DNA of 64,000 bases from positions 5,146,001-5,210,000 of the forward strand of contig OY744468.1 in the NCBI GenBank assembly GCA_963556145.1. Reading direction: 5' to 3'. The position numbers were made by a program, and so were the translations under genes. Below are positions 10,344-21,104 of this stretch, piece by piece (position 1 is the stretch's first letter; each line of letters opens with the position of its first letter). This stretch comes from Hygrocybe punicea (lineage: Eukaryota; Basidiomycota; Agaricomycetes; Agaricales; Hygrophoraceae). The notes under the pieces were generated by a model, which was not told the origin of the DNA, made no database searches, and saw only the letters and a list, made by a program, of their open reading frames with translations.

Positions 10344-11137
10344 TGTAGAGGGTCCTTGACCCTCTGAGGCCGTAACATCAATATCTCGCGAATCCGCTCG
10401 AACCCGATGTCTCTAGCAATCTACGCTCGAACCCGATGCAACCCAATGCAACCCAATGCATACCGACTAGCACAGCCGCTCACGTACCTGGTCGGTCCAT
10501 CTCCTAAACTCACGGAACTTCAAATATCAAAGATAGATCTCATCGGACTGGAATCCCGACGTCGGACTTGCCTTATTCACGCCTAGCGTCTCCCTTATGG
10601 AGATATAGTAAAGTATATTACGTCTTTTACGGTTTTTATATCTTCCACCCATTTTCCCTGTCATGGTCACCTCGCAACCCTCTTCCTACTTTTCCATTTT
10701 TATTCTCCTTTGTTTTCTCTCATCGGCCGAGGACTCTCGTCCGAATCTAGGTACAGAAATTTGTAGTATAAAAACGGTGCCCAAGCGCCATCTCATAATA
10801 AGAAACCAGTTCCCCCATTTCCTCTCTCTGAGAATTAGTCTCTCAGTAAAATCCATCACACACATTGCTCGTCGGATTCCTCGACGCTCTCCCCGTCGTT
10901 CTACCGCCTTTATCTCTACGTCCCTCGTCACCCGACACCCGACCCGCCATACCCGACATCATCGGCTTCGTCGGCTTCGACCGGTCTCGATAGATTTCAG
11001 TAGTTTACTCGGCGGCTTCTTACCATTTATATCCTATCATTTTACTGAAGCTTGTTAGACTATTCCTAGTCACTTCTATGCTGACCCCCACAGGCTTAGG
11101 ATTACTATTCCGCAGCCACCCCGACCTCACCTTTACA
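10344..11137 (+). repeat. 3' LTR
   Basis: This 794-bp copy of 1357-2131 ends CCTTTACA and is followed by the TCGT duplication. It has two extra short duplications (ACCCAATGCA and TCGGCTTCG-like words), probably replication slippage. Confidence 0.95.
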
Positions 11138-11275
11138 TCGTATCAGGGCTGCCCTAGCATCTTTCACATTGAGCACGTCAGTGAGGACACCTGTGGCATC
11201 AGCCAGCTCATCCCTGGTTAGTCTGGTCGCATGTTTGTCTAGGTTACCTCCCGGAGTCCGGTTTTTCGAAGTCAT
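11138..11275 (-). pseudogene. LINE ORF1, N-terminal part (split by Ty3 insertion)
   Basis: The minus strand from ATG at 11275 is open up to the LTR, starting MTSKNRTPGGNLDKH and ending ...AALIR. With the retrotransposon and one TCGT removed, it continues in frame into 1352-1. It provides the start codon and first 46 codons of the gag-like ORF described at 1-1356. Expression is presumably destroyed by the insertion. Confidence 0.8.
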
Positions 11276-11935
11276 AGTTTATAATGTTGTGGAGGGACGG
11301 AGTCAGCTGAGAGAACTGGGATGGAATTGAGTGATGATAGTGATGATAATCGCTACAACACGAGATCTGTACTACTAAGGAAACACAACCATGGGAATCC
11401 TAGTCACGTGACTGTCCAGGTACATCTACTACAACGTGTCTTAAAGGTCTATCAGATAGAGACTAAACTATCGTAGTGCTCGTTTTATTGTATATGGGAG
11501 GAGTGGAGCCGCTGCTCAGGTTGCCTTTGTCGGGGTCCTGGTCGGGGTGCCACACGGTGTGTTGCCAAGAGAGTCCCTAGTTACTCATTGTAGTAGCTAG
11601 TGCTTGCAATTCAGTCCAGTGCACTCGCATTCTATCATTCTCTGAGTTCCCCTTGTCAATTAAGGAGAATTCACTCAGTTCACTCAGTCCAATCAGTTCA
11701 TTAGTCAGCTTTAGTCAGCTTTAGTCAGCTAGATACATTTCTAAGGTTAAGGTTTCATCCTAAACAAAACAGAGTATTCAAAAGGTATTATAGATATCCC
11801 TGAACTAGTAGCCAATGTGCATTTGAAGCTTTGGATTTAAGTCAGATATTATAATATCCAGAGATACTCTTGATTGAATAGGCCCTGTAACCAAAACAAT
11901 TCATATTAAATTGGTGAATATTGTTATCAGTATTC
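11276..11935. other. Upstream region of the LINE ORF1, no gene
   Basis: This is probably the LINE 5' untranslated region followed by AT-rich flank. It contains three perfect head-to-tail copies of TTAGTCAGCT at 11701-11730 and related TCAGTTCA words just before. I see no coding sequence. Confidence 0.5.
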
Positions 11936-13104
11936 ATTACAGCCATTTGCAGCAAGCTTGACACTAACTCAAATTTTTTGAAGTTTAGAAAAATAAAAGT
12001 AATTCAGCTATATCTCATGAAGTACTGCATGAATTGAGATGGTTATAGAGGGAAATTTGTACTATTTCTAAAGGGCTATCTACCCCTGTAATTATATTGG
12101 GACAATGTTTAGTGTATGGTGAGTTGTGAATGAAATAGAAGGTAAACCAGTATTTTTTGACATCCAAAATGATATTGTCAAATTATGGCATCAAATGAGC
12201 TCCTATGAACAAGATTGTAGGGAGGAAATCGTTCAGTTTGGTAAGGGCTAGAAGCTCATATACCGTATTTTTCTTCATCTTTGTCATTTGAGCCTATCAT
12301 CATGATTCTTGTACAGTGTTCAATGGCTCCTTTGAACACTACCAGTCCTTTGAACACCCTAATATAATTGATTCTGTACTGATTTCTACTGCTAAAAAAG
12401 TGTTCTAATTCCCTCAGTGCATCATCTGAACCTATCTGGATATTGATTTGGATTCAGAACCATCAATAAAATTAGAAACTGAATATTCACAAAGCAGAGA
12501 GAAATCTGATCACTCCTTTGAACACTAATGTTTTGATCATAAAACATTCAAATATTAAAAGATTTCTTTGAAAGTTGGTATGAGAGGTCTTTACATATAT
12601 AAGCAACTTTTGGTCAACTCAGATTTTGTTCAAGATAATTGGCTAACTGTGGCATTTTAGGTTAATTCTTTGTGTTCAAAGGAGCCATTGAATACTGTAG
12701 GGTTTCAAATGTCATGCAGACAAACATAGTATAGATATAATATTTGGCTCAAAGGACAAAAATCAAGCAAATCACGATCTACGTACTTCTAGCCCTTAAA
12801 AAACTGAACAATTTCCTTCCTACAATCTTGTTCATAGGAGCTCATTTAATGCCATAATTTGACAATATCATTTTGGATGTCAAAAAATACTGGTTTACCT
12901 TCTATTTCATCCACAACTCACCATACACTAAACATTGTCCCAATATAATTACGAGAGTAGATAGCCCTTTAGAAATAGTACAAATTTCCCTCTATAACCA
13001 TCTCAATCCATGCAGTACTTCATGAGATATAGCTGAATTACTTTTATTTTTCTAAACTTCAAAAGATTTGAGTTAGTGTCAAGCTTGCTGCAAATGGCTG
13101 TAAT
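11936..13104. mobile_element. Palindromic MITE (TA-flanked, TACAGC ends), 1.17 kb
   Basis: This is a long inverted repeat. ATTACAGCCATTTGCAGC at the left end is matched by its reverse complement ending at 13104, and the arms pair over about 350-400 bp with few mismatches (for example 11940-12290 against 12790-13100). The centre lies near 12520. It has no transposase. The ends fit a TA target duplication with CAGC termini, suggesting a Tc1/mariner-like non-autonomous element (inference). Its inner sequence matches the MITE at 39275-40092 and the remnant around 17160-18580. Confidence 0.75.
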
Positions 13105-13394
13105 CCACATTTCATATTCCAGTAGTGATTATATAGTATTTCCAGTACATCACGCTTATCAACCATCATCCACACCCATTCAAAGTCTCACTTCTTATTG
13201 AAGAGACCTCACTGTTCCAGCTCTATTGACTCATACAATACATAAACCCTCAATAACCCTTATTTTGGATAGGTTAATTAGATACTAAAACCCACAAACA
13301 ACAAGAAGATACCTGAACAAAGTCAACTCCAGTAATTCTTGGTGAAACAAACATCCACATAACACTGACTTTCACCTTGACAATATATCAACAA
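13105..13394. other. AT-rich spacer, no gene seen
   Basis: This is unique-looking AT-rich DNA between two palindromic elements. No open frame, splice pattern or repeat could be supported. Confidence 0.4.
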
Positions 13395-14979
13395 GTAATT
13401 GAAAATTGCCATACCTGGATATTTGGTTTCCACTTTCATATCCCATGCCTACCATAATCCTTGCTGACTATCCGACGACATTCCTCACCTGCATGCATAT
13501 TCTCAATCATGATTCATTTCACTGTTCCCCCCAATCTGACCATCGCTGGAGCACACTCCTTCAGACTTCGACCACAGACTGTATAACTTCCCAATACAGT
13601 GAACCAACCCCTATTGTGTATTGTTCACACATCATCGCTTCAATGCAGCACCCAACAACTTGTTCCCACAGCTTGTCACTCATGCCATGACACGAAACCC
13701 GGATGCACATTCATTTATCCTCTTCTATCTATAACCTTGATGACTCATTTACAACAATTCTCCTTGTTGGAAGAATACCGACATTAGGTGGACATCATTG
13801 TTCCATACACAGGACAAGACATCATTGTTACGGATCGCTTCTGCAGTGGGCTCCAGCAACAATCAACTTAACAGGAGATTGGTTTCCAGAGGTGAGAACA
13901 GCAGTTTCATTGTTGCTTATAACTAAGACTACAATGCTACAAGTGGGGGGGTCAAGGTCTAATGTCATTGCAAGCCATGGGGGTTACCCAAGACAAGGAG
14001 GTCTGCCCCAAGAACCAGACTAAACGTAAAGAAGAGAAAAGAAGAAAAAGTCCAAACCAACAACAAGAACAGTAGATATAGTGACTGGTCTTGAGGGGAA
14101 GTAAATGGGAATACAACCATGAAGCTACAGTCCAACTACACCATGTGTTCACCATGAGGCGCACATGAGGTGTCCTCATGTCAATGTTCTCGTGATCCAA
14201 CTGGAGGCCCAGGTGTCATTGAGGGATAGAGGAGGTCCAGATGACTTGGATGATTTGTCATCAGATCATGTGATGTGCAGAATTGCCTATTCGGGGTCTA
14301 CACTTGCTGTAATGGGCAAGTACGCAGTCTGGCAAGTGCAATTCATGGTTGGGTCAAAGAGGGGTATCGTCCAATGTGGGATTGGTGAAGGGAGTGTCTT
14401 TAGGTAGTGTGGATATAGTGGCAAGGTTGGTATAAAAGAAAACAAAGAAATGTATGGAGGAAAAACCAACTAGGACAGTGGGCTAGTTGAGGTCAGACAT
14501 GCAAACAGCATAAGCTGTACCGGATGACAATGTCTGTGTCGATGACATATTGAGGGGTGATGTCTTGTCCTGTGTGTGGAACAATGCAGCCCACCTGATG
14601 TCAGTATTTGTCCAAGAAAGGGTATTGTTGTTAGTGCTACCGAAGTTCAGTTCAGTCCAGTTCAGACCCATTTTGGCTGAACCCTGAACTGAACTCTGGG
14701 TTCAGTTCAGGATTTCATGTGAACTGAACCTGAACCACCCTGAACCATTCACATTTTTTTTTCGGGGCCTGAACCGAGTTCATGAACGGTTCGGACATTC
14801 AATTTTAGTATTATCACGCATTATACATGTAAAAAATTCACAATTTATTATTCTATATATTCTAACCATCCCAGAAACTCAATATATTATTATATACATT
14901 ATATACATGCTGGTATGGGTTTTTGTGGGTTTACCCATGGGTATCACTTGGCGCTGGTGAGGCACCCACCTCCCTGTAA

Positions 14980-15033
14980 CCTCGCGAACATAGCCCCGAC
15001 GTCAATTGACGCTGAGCTGCGTGTTCGCGAGGT
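14980..15033. repeat. Double-palindrome core module (copy 1)
   Basis: The outer arms CCTCGCGAA and TTCGCGAGG are perfect inverted repeats. Between them lies the perfect palindrome CGTCAATTGACG. The same arrangement (CCTCGCGAA, 11 nt, TCAATTGA-centred palindrome, 11-12 nt including a GCTGC word, TTCGCGAGG) recurs in the two other hAT-like elements at about 18144-18195, 52790-52840 and 53446-53497. Confidence 0.75.
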
Positions 15034-15127
15034 GTTCGCCGGGGGTGGGGACCTGGTCCTGCCTTGGTGCTGGTGGTCACATGCCTAGTGCAGCGGGATG
15101 GTCGGTGCACCACTCCTGTTGCTCCCC

Positions 15128-15544
15128 TCACCTCCGTTGTGATCCATCGTCCTCGTCCTTGTTGTTGCCAGCGTTGCTGTTGCCATTGCCGTTGCCATTG
15201 CCATGTGGGCATTGGCGTGGGGTGTTGGCGTGAGCGTGAGCATTGGTGTTGGCATGGGCGAGGGCGAGGGCGAGGGTGTGGGTGTGGGTGTGGTCGTGGG
15301 CGTCGTTGGGCTGGTGTGTATATATAGTAGTATTAGCTGACTTCGTTAATAAGAAATACAAACTTACGAAGAGCAGCGGGGTTGGGTGCACCTTCCCACC
15401 GCTCTCTTTCTCTCGTTTTGGGGTGGTTTTTTGACCACTATGGTGGTGGTGGTGCTGGTGCCGCTGCTGCTGCCACCTCTGATGCTGGTGCTGGTGCTGG
15501 TGCTTGCGTTGTGCATCGTTGTTGTTGTTGTGGTCATCCATCAT
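15128..15544 (-). CDS. Low-complexity His/Gln/Asn-rich gene inside hAT-like element A
   Basis: A minus-strand frame of His, Gln, Asn, Thr repeats (HQHQHQHQ, HTHTHT, NGNGNGN) contains a clear intron of about 60 nt with donor GTAAGTTTGT and acceptor ACACACCAG near 15310-15375. More splice-like signals (ACTTAC and CTACAT on the plus strand, around 15550-15600) suggest further 5' exons. The presence of introns argues that this is or was transcribed. It has no known domain, and the triplet or hexamer repeats make all frames look open, so confidence is low. Confidence 0.35.
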   Translation of the reverse strand: MMDDHNNNNDAQRKHQHQHQHQRWQQQRHQHHHHHSGQKTTPKREKESGGKVHPTPLLFVSLYFLLTKSANTTIYTHQPNDAHDHTHTHTLALALAHANTNAHAHANTPRQCPHGNGNGNGNSNAGNNKDEDDGSQRR

Positions 15545-16255
15545 GCCTACATAAGTATTAGTGAATGAGGAACAAACAATAATGAAAGTGAAACTTACCT
15601 ATTTGCCTCGAACGCAAGCGTTCGAGGCATTTCAGAGTGGTGGTGGTCGGTGGCTGAGAATAAAGTTTAGTTGACTAAAACGGAAATTTGCTGAATCGGC
15701 ATATGAGTAAAAACTTCGTTTGGAGCGAAATATAAATACCTGCGGACATCGGTTCAGCGGTTCAGAACCGCTCGTGAACCGTTTAGACAACCTGGGGGTT
15801 GCCTGAACCCTGAACTGGACCCGGGGTTCAGTTCAGCCCAAGGTGCTGGACTGAACCAAACTTTGGCAGCACTAATTGTTGTAAACGAGTGTGGGAGGTA
15901 TCAAGGTTATAGATGAAAAAGGATAAATGAATGTGGGTCCAGGTTTCAAGTCATGGCATGAGTGACAAGCTGTGGGAATAAGACGTCAGGTGCTGCATTG
16001 AAGCAATGTCATGTGAACAATACACAATAGGGATCAGTTCACTGTATTGGGAAGTCATATGGTCTGTGGTTGAAGTCTGAAGGTATGTACTTTGGCGATG
16101 GTCAGATTGGAGGGAACAGTGAGATGTCTTGTGATCGAGGATTGTTCAGGGCATGCGTGCAGGTGAGGAATGTCATCGGATAATCAGGGAGGATAATGGT
16201 AGGCACAGAATACAAAAGTGGAAACCATATATCCGAGAATGGCAATTGTCAACTA

Positions 16256-17273
16256 CGTGGTGAGATATTGTTGAGGTGGAAGTCAGATGTATCAATGGCA
16301 GAAGGGTTTCGGTGCCAATGCCAAAGATAGATCATAACAAGGTAAAAACCGATAAGGAAAGTGATGGCAATGCTGCCAATGATGATTACGGTAATTAGCT
16401 GTGTCAGGAGTACAGCTATTGTGTATCGGTTTGTCGTGGGATGAAGTAAACAATATGTCAGGGCGAGGGAAAAGACAATAGCAATGATGTCTGTCGGCAA
16501 GGAGACTATTTGGGTACAGCAAGGTCACGTGGATGTGTCCATGGTCGGTCTGGATTGTTCTAGAAGAAAGGATAAAAAGGAAACAAGGACAAGAATAAAC
16601 AACAATGTCCAAAAGAAGACAAAAGGCAAAAGGGAACAAAAAAGGAAGGTGTGGCAAAGTGGAATCGTCATGGTGGGTACTGGAGTCGGAATCGGAGTTG
16701 CAGAGTTGAAAAACGTAACAATCATCATCTGGCACAGCTTACACTGTTCACATGTCTGACCTCAACTATTCCACTATTCTCATTGGTTTTCTCCCAACAC
16801 ATTCCTTTGTTTTCTTTTATACCAACTTTGCCGCTATATCCACACTACCTCCAGACACTCCCTTCACCAATCCCATGCTGGATGATGCCTCTCTCCAACC
16901 TGACCATGCAATGCACCTGCCAGACTATCTACTTGCCCATTGCAGCAAGTGTAGACCACAAATTGGCAATTCTGCATAGATTTTAGCAAGAAACAGGAAA
17001 TGACCACTTACCACATGCCCTTGTTGGGGCTTTCAATAGACAAGGTCATTCAATATATGTGTTATTGCACTCAACTTAGTACTTCAACAAGTTGCTATGA
17101 TAAGATTATAATGGCCATGGTGTTCAATTTTAGACTCAGCATCAGCACTATCTGCTGAAGTTCTAACAAATATGTGGGGCAACCAAAAAGGTTCTTATTT
17201 TGCCTTTGAGCCCATATTTATGATTCTTGTGGTATTTCAAGCTGTATGCAGACAAATATAGCACAGATGTAAT
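16256..17273. other. Repeat-derived region without genes
   Basis: The stretch 16740-16985 is an inverted, diverged copy of 14280-14520. From about 17160 the sequence is the inner left half of the MITE family seen at 39275-40092. Weak open frames (hydrophobic, about 80-150 residues on the minus strand at 16249-16735) have no recognisable domain and are probably chance. Confidence 0.5.
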
Positions 17274-17281
17274 ATTGACTC

Positions 17282-18347
17282 TAAGGTTGACCACGGGTAC
17301 GGGTTTACCCGCAGTATTTAGGTCACGGGTGCCGCGGGTATGGGTACGGTTGCCAAATTTGGCACCCGCAACCAAACTGTGACCTGCACCCATGACACCA
17401 CGGTTTTCGATGGGTTGGTGACAACAACAGGGCTACGTGCCCTCAGGTATGTTTCTTTGATGATGATTAACATTAAACTGACTATATTTTCTTAGATAAC
17501 CATACTACCACAACAAAGGACCACACAAACGCGAATTCAAAACCCAGCACCCATGCAAGAAGACAACGCATCTAATCGCGTCCTAGACCGCGATCCCACA
17601 ACGCTGGCACCAACACACAGCCAATCAGCACCAACACCAAATCGAAGCCACCACACCGCCACCAAGACCTTGCAATGGAGCCACAGCCACAACACAATGA
17701 CAACAACGGCCACAATGAAGACAACAACGGCCATAACAACAATGGCCACAATGACAACGGCCAGGACGACCATGGCCAGGACGATGACAACCACAACAAT
17801 GGCCAGGACGATGATGGCCAGGACGATGCCAGCCGATTGGCCAACGGCAACAAGGTCAACAACAACGATGATGGCGTGGACAACGAGGATGATGGCAAGC
17901 ACCAGGACAGCAAGCACCCAAACACCACTGATGCAGGGATGGTAGGATGCAGTGAGGAGTGGTGCGTCCACCCTTGCTGCCAAGGTATGTTTTCTCACTA
18001 TTTTTATCTTTTACTTACTACTCTGTTGCAGTCACTGCAGCGGCAATACCAGGCACAAAGGACGCGGCGGCAGCCCCATGCCAGCAGCAGCTGCTGCTGC
18101 AATGGCAGCAAGGATGCCAGCGACCAAGACACCCTCAAACCACCTCGTGAATAGCAATGGCCATGTCAATTGACAGGGCGCTGCATTTGTGAGGTTGCAA
18201 GTGGGTGTGGGACGTGACGGTGAGACCTGCGTAGAACCCGCGGGTTGTACCAGTCGTGGTGGGTCCTACCTGTCACGGGTACGGTGTTCACAGGTACAGG
18301 TGCAGTATTGGTAATCCCAACCTGTACCACACCCGTGGTCGACCTTA
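17282..18347. mobile_element. hAT-like non-autonomous element B (8-bp TSD ATTGACTC)
   Basis: The ends are TAAGGTTGACCACGGGT and its complement ACCCGTGGTCGACCTTA, with perfect duplications ATTGACTC at 17274-17281 and 18348-18355. The arms are full of CGGGTACGGGT words. It is inserted in a TA-MITE remnant whose two halves (17160-17273, 18356-18580) match 39640-39900. Inside, the plus strand 17553-18154 encodes Asn/Asp/Gly-rich low-complexity frames with a plausible intron (GTATGTTTTC at about 17985 to TTGCAG at about 18030). No transposase is present. Confidence 0.85.
18144..18195. repeat. Double-palindrome core module (copy 2, decayed)
   Basis: CCTCGTGAA, then the perfect palindrome TGTCAATTGACA, then GCGCTGCA and TTTGTGAGG. 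It matches copy 1 except for CpG-to-TpG type changes in the outer arms. Confidence 0.65.
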
Positions 18348-18355
18348 ATTGACTC

Positions 18356-19070
18356 AAAGGACAAAAATAAAGAAAAACACCGTATCTATACTTCTAGCCC
18401 TTGAAAAAATGAACAACTTTCTTCCTACATTCTTCATCACAGCTCACTTTATGCCATAATTTGACAATATCATTTTGGATAACTAGGTTACCTCTTATTT
18501 CATCCACAACTCACCACTGAATATTGTCCAAATGTAATCACAGGAGTAGTTATCCCTTAAGATAACTTTTCTTCTATTACCGTGCAGTATCACATAAAAT
18601 CAGCATCCCAGACAAAAGATTGTGAAAGAGCACTACACTTCCTCCAAAACAAGTGAAATAACTACAACTTGCAATGACAACTACAGCAATTCAATCCCTC
18701 AACATCATAGTCACAATGTTCACTAGTTCAAGTTACAGCAACACTCCACCAGATCTGGCAAGAAATGTTGAAATACATTCCAGGTTTGTTAGCTCAATGA
18801 CACCTCTGAACACAGAAAGCAAAATGAAGAAGTTCAGAAGAATAGCAATCACAGTGGAATGCCAAGTAAAGCCGGTCATAGATCCTTCTACTCTGCGAGG
18901 GGTATTCCATGGTGGAGACAAAGGAACAAGCACACCTCCAAAGAGTCATATGGCCCCGGCAAGTATCATCACAAATGAAACCACAGAAACAGATATGCAA
19001 GGAACAGTACTGACTTTGTATTGATGATCTGCCAAATCATCAAGATAAGCAACATCACAAGTTGAATCGA
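18356..19070. other. MITE remnant and intergenic DNA
   Basis: 18356-18580 is the right inner half of the TA-MITE split by element B. The rest holds only a weak 116-codon plus-strand frame (18674-19024) and hydrophobic minus-strand frames, none with recognisable features. I see no gene that I can support. Confidence 0.5.
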
Positions 19071-19130
19071 TTAATATGGGAGAGAGCCTTCCCCAGGTCT
19101 ATACTGAGTACGCAGAACTTCGCGACATGT

Positions 19131-20650
19131 TTAATCGTCGCTATTGTCACCGTCATCAGTCAGCTCCTCCCCATCCCGAAGTCCATGATGTGAAATGTAG
19201 CCTTCTCGTCGAGCCCAGGAACGACCATCAGTATACGGAGCTATCCGGTATGGGAGCAACAGTGTGTAATGGGGGCTGATGACAGGAAGTTGGAATTCAG
19301 TATTGGTATTGAAAGGGTAAGGTAGGAAAATCCTCACTATCCGTTCTCCCCAATATTAAAAAATAATTGAAGGTTTTTGCGCATTCTAGCCGCGTATCAG
19401 CCTTTTATCTTTGCAAGCAGGAAAAGCGCACCCAAGGTCATATGAATTCACGAACGCCTAGGAAGAATGATTAGGAAATAAATGCATGAAAAACGTTTTG
19501 CGAAGGACAATTGGACCCAACACTCACCTCCCCGCGAGATTTAGCAACTCTACTGTATACCTCATGATCTTGCCCCTCAACAGATGTCACACCTGACGCG
19601 ATAGACCACAGGTGATACAAAAGCATGACTCCAACCGCTAGACACAACACTGCGGACAGGATGTACGTTAGGATGAACGCGACAGCGGGGACGTGGTGCG
19701 GCCAGGACCTCTAAAACAATCAAGATGTCGTATATGTGAATAACAGGTGGATGCGGCAATAAAGTACGTTGCACACATTGTACGTGATACCGAGGGCCTC
19801 GAATAATTTTTGGTATCCCGTGATGGCTATGCAGAAAGTGCATAGCACAAGATACGCCCTGTACCTCCACATGTTACAGCAGACAACGAAGGGCACTAGC
19901 ATGACGCACATGAAAAGAACAAAATGCCGCTCGTTATGCAAGCCTACGCATTGGTTAATCCCTGCATATCTCAAAACTCGGCATCATGTTTCCAGTGTGG
20001 GACAAAAGAAGAGCATACACTGACAACGAGGTCAATCAAACGAAAGGGAAGGGGCATAATAACTCACTGGGCAGTGATGGTCGAATTTCAGTACACAGCG
20101 GTTGCAAATACGACAGTGATGCGTCCTCTCAGTGGTCCAACACATCCATCAACCAATGGCACCCCCCAAACTATCAAGTTGCTCACCTCTGGCTTAATCT
20201 GGCCACACTTGCGACACTTGGTCGTCGCAGCCCTCGTAATCCTCACATCGCTCGACCACCTCACACCCGTCAGGGCCTTCTTCCGTGCCCTCTTCGCCCA
20301 CAATACCCCCTCTCCTTCTTCCCGAGGTGGGTCCTCGACGAACCCCGGATTGACAGTACATACGTAGTAGTAATGCAAGTGGAGATTCAGTGCGAAGACG
20401 CAACATATTGGGACCGTGAGCCATGGATATGACAATCCCGGCGCAACCACGTCAACTGTGACACATAGAGAGTATCAGATGGAATATTGACGTATAAGAC
20501 AACGTGAACGCGCTTACAAAAGCATAGGGTTCCAACGAATATCAAAATGACCGCCAGTCCGACAAAATACGGGCCAGCAGCACCAGTAAGTCTATCTCCC
20601 AACTTTTCAAGCCCTTTGAAACAACGGAAAACGGTTCGTGAACAGATCAT
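19131..20650 (-). CDS. DHHC-type palmitoyltransferase (PFA3/PFA4-like), 8 exons, one base short
   Basis: Protein S-acyltransferase that attaches palmitate to cysteines of membrane proteins at endomembranes. Exons: 20650-20518, 20455-20187, 20127-20068, 19961-19777, 19710-19528, 19457-19432, 19385-19338, 19275-19131; introns 46-106 nt with GT..AG ends. The model gives two N-terminal membrane spans, the cysteine-rich DHHC domain ([31 protein letters not shown]), then [13 protein letters not shown], two further spans, a TSVE motif (the family's TTxE) and a conserved tail ([27 protein letters not shown]). The total is 1049 nt: one nucleotide is missing exactly where the invariant Trp after DHHCP should be split by intron 3. 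That is either a real frameshift or an assembly error. All other joins keep frame. Confidence 0.85.
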
Positions 20651-21104
20651 GGCGGTCGCTGTGGGACTTTCTCACGGCTGTGTCCTTCAAATGGTTCCGC
20701 AGATGCGCAGAAACGATTTATTGTGACCTCGTCTCATACCAAAAAGTCAGGGTTAAGGCAGGAATAGCGTACTTTGGGGCCTATTGAATTGATAATATAA
20801 TTTGACAAACTCATTCATATATTATAATTACCTTTCCTCACCAACGTACACTGTAGCACACTGCATACAATTGGATTCAGACTGAACCCAAATTGCATCT
20901 CAAAAGTGAAGGGCAAAGGCCAAAACCACGAACTAGCACAATATATCAGTTATGCTACACTGCCGCCTCACTCCTAGCGAGTGGACACATATAAAGCACT
21001 GAATTACTTAAATAAGGGCGACTAAGCCCCCCCCCCCCAAAACCGAAACAACCAAGCGAAAAGCCCGAAATGTACACACGCTTGCACGACAGAAACGTTT
21101 CCTC
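20651..21104. other. Intergenic region between DHHC gene and DSN1
   Basis: This contains the promoter of the DHHC gene (high coordinates are upstream) and the 3' end of DSN1. A C9 homopolymer occurs near 21030. No gene is seen. Confidence 0.5.

Larger units (their letters stand above)
1357..11137 (+). mobile_element. Ty3/gypsy LTR retrotransposon, 9.8 kb, full length but mutated
   Basis: Two LTRs of 775 and 794 bp begin TGTA and end TACA and are flanked by TCGT. A tRNA primer-binding site follows the 5' LTR. The inner region encodes, in order, gag, aspartic protease, reverse transcriptase, RNase H and integrase; RT before integrase is the Ty3/gypsy order. Between pol and the 3' LTR lies an antisense spliced gene (8782-10183). 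The LTRs differ at roughly 20 sites, mostly transitions, plus two short insertions of about 10 bp in the 3' LTR, so the insertion is fairly young. Two in-frame TGA stops and one frame change interrupt what looks like one gag-pol frame, so this copy is probably not autonomous. Confidence 0.95.
14632..15874. mobile_element. hAT-like non-autonomous element A (8-bp TSD ATTGTTGT)
   Basis: The terminal inverted repeat is TAGTGCTACCGAAGTT on the left and its complement TTGGCAGCACTA on the right. The element is bordered by perfect 8-bp duplications ATTGTTGT at 14624-14631 and 15875-15882. An 8-bp duplication with TAGTG..TGCC ends fits the hAT superfamily. The subterminal arms are packed with CAGTTCAG/CTGAACC words (possible transposase-binding repeats). 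The centre holds a double palindrome (14980-15033) and a low-complexity spliced coding region. No transposase is present. Confidence 0.85.
13395..16255. mobile_element. Fold-back (palindromic) element split by a hAT-like insertion
   Basis: When the element at 14632-15874 is removed, 13400-13790 is the inverted complement of 15885-16260, and 13780-13850 that of 14545-14620, with a common centre near 14200. The outer ends read AATTGAAAATTGCCAT on the left and the complementary ATGGCAATTGTCAA on the right. The arms have diverged by perhaps 15-20 percent. No transposase is seen, and the short open frames inside have no recognisable domains. Exact ends and target duplication are uncertain. Confidence 0.55.

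Noticed and set aside
16249..16735. Hydrophobic minus-strand frames suggesting a membrane protein
   Set aside because: No conserved motif or splice structure, and they lie in repeat-derived sequence next to the fold-back element.
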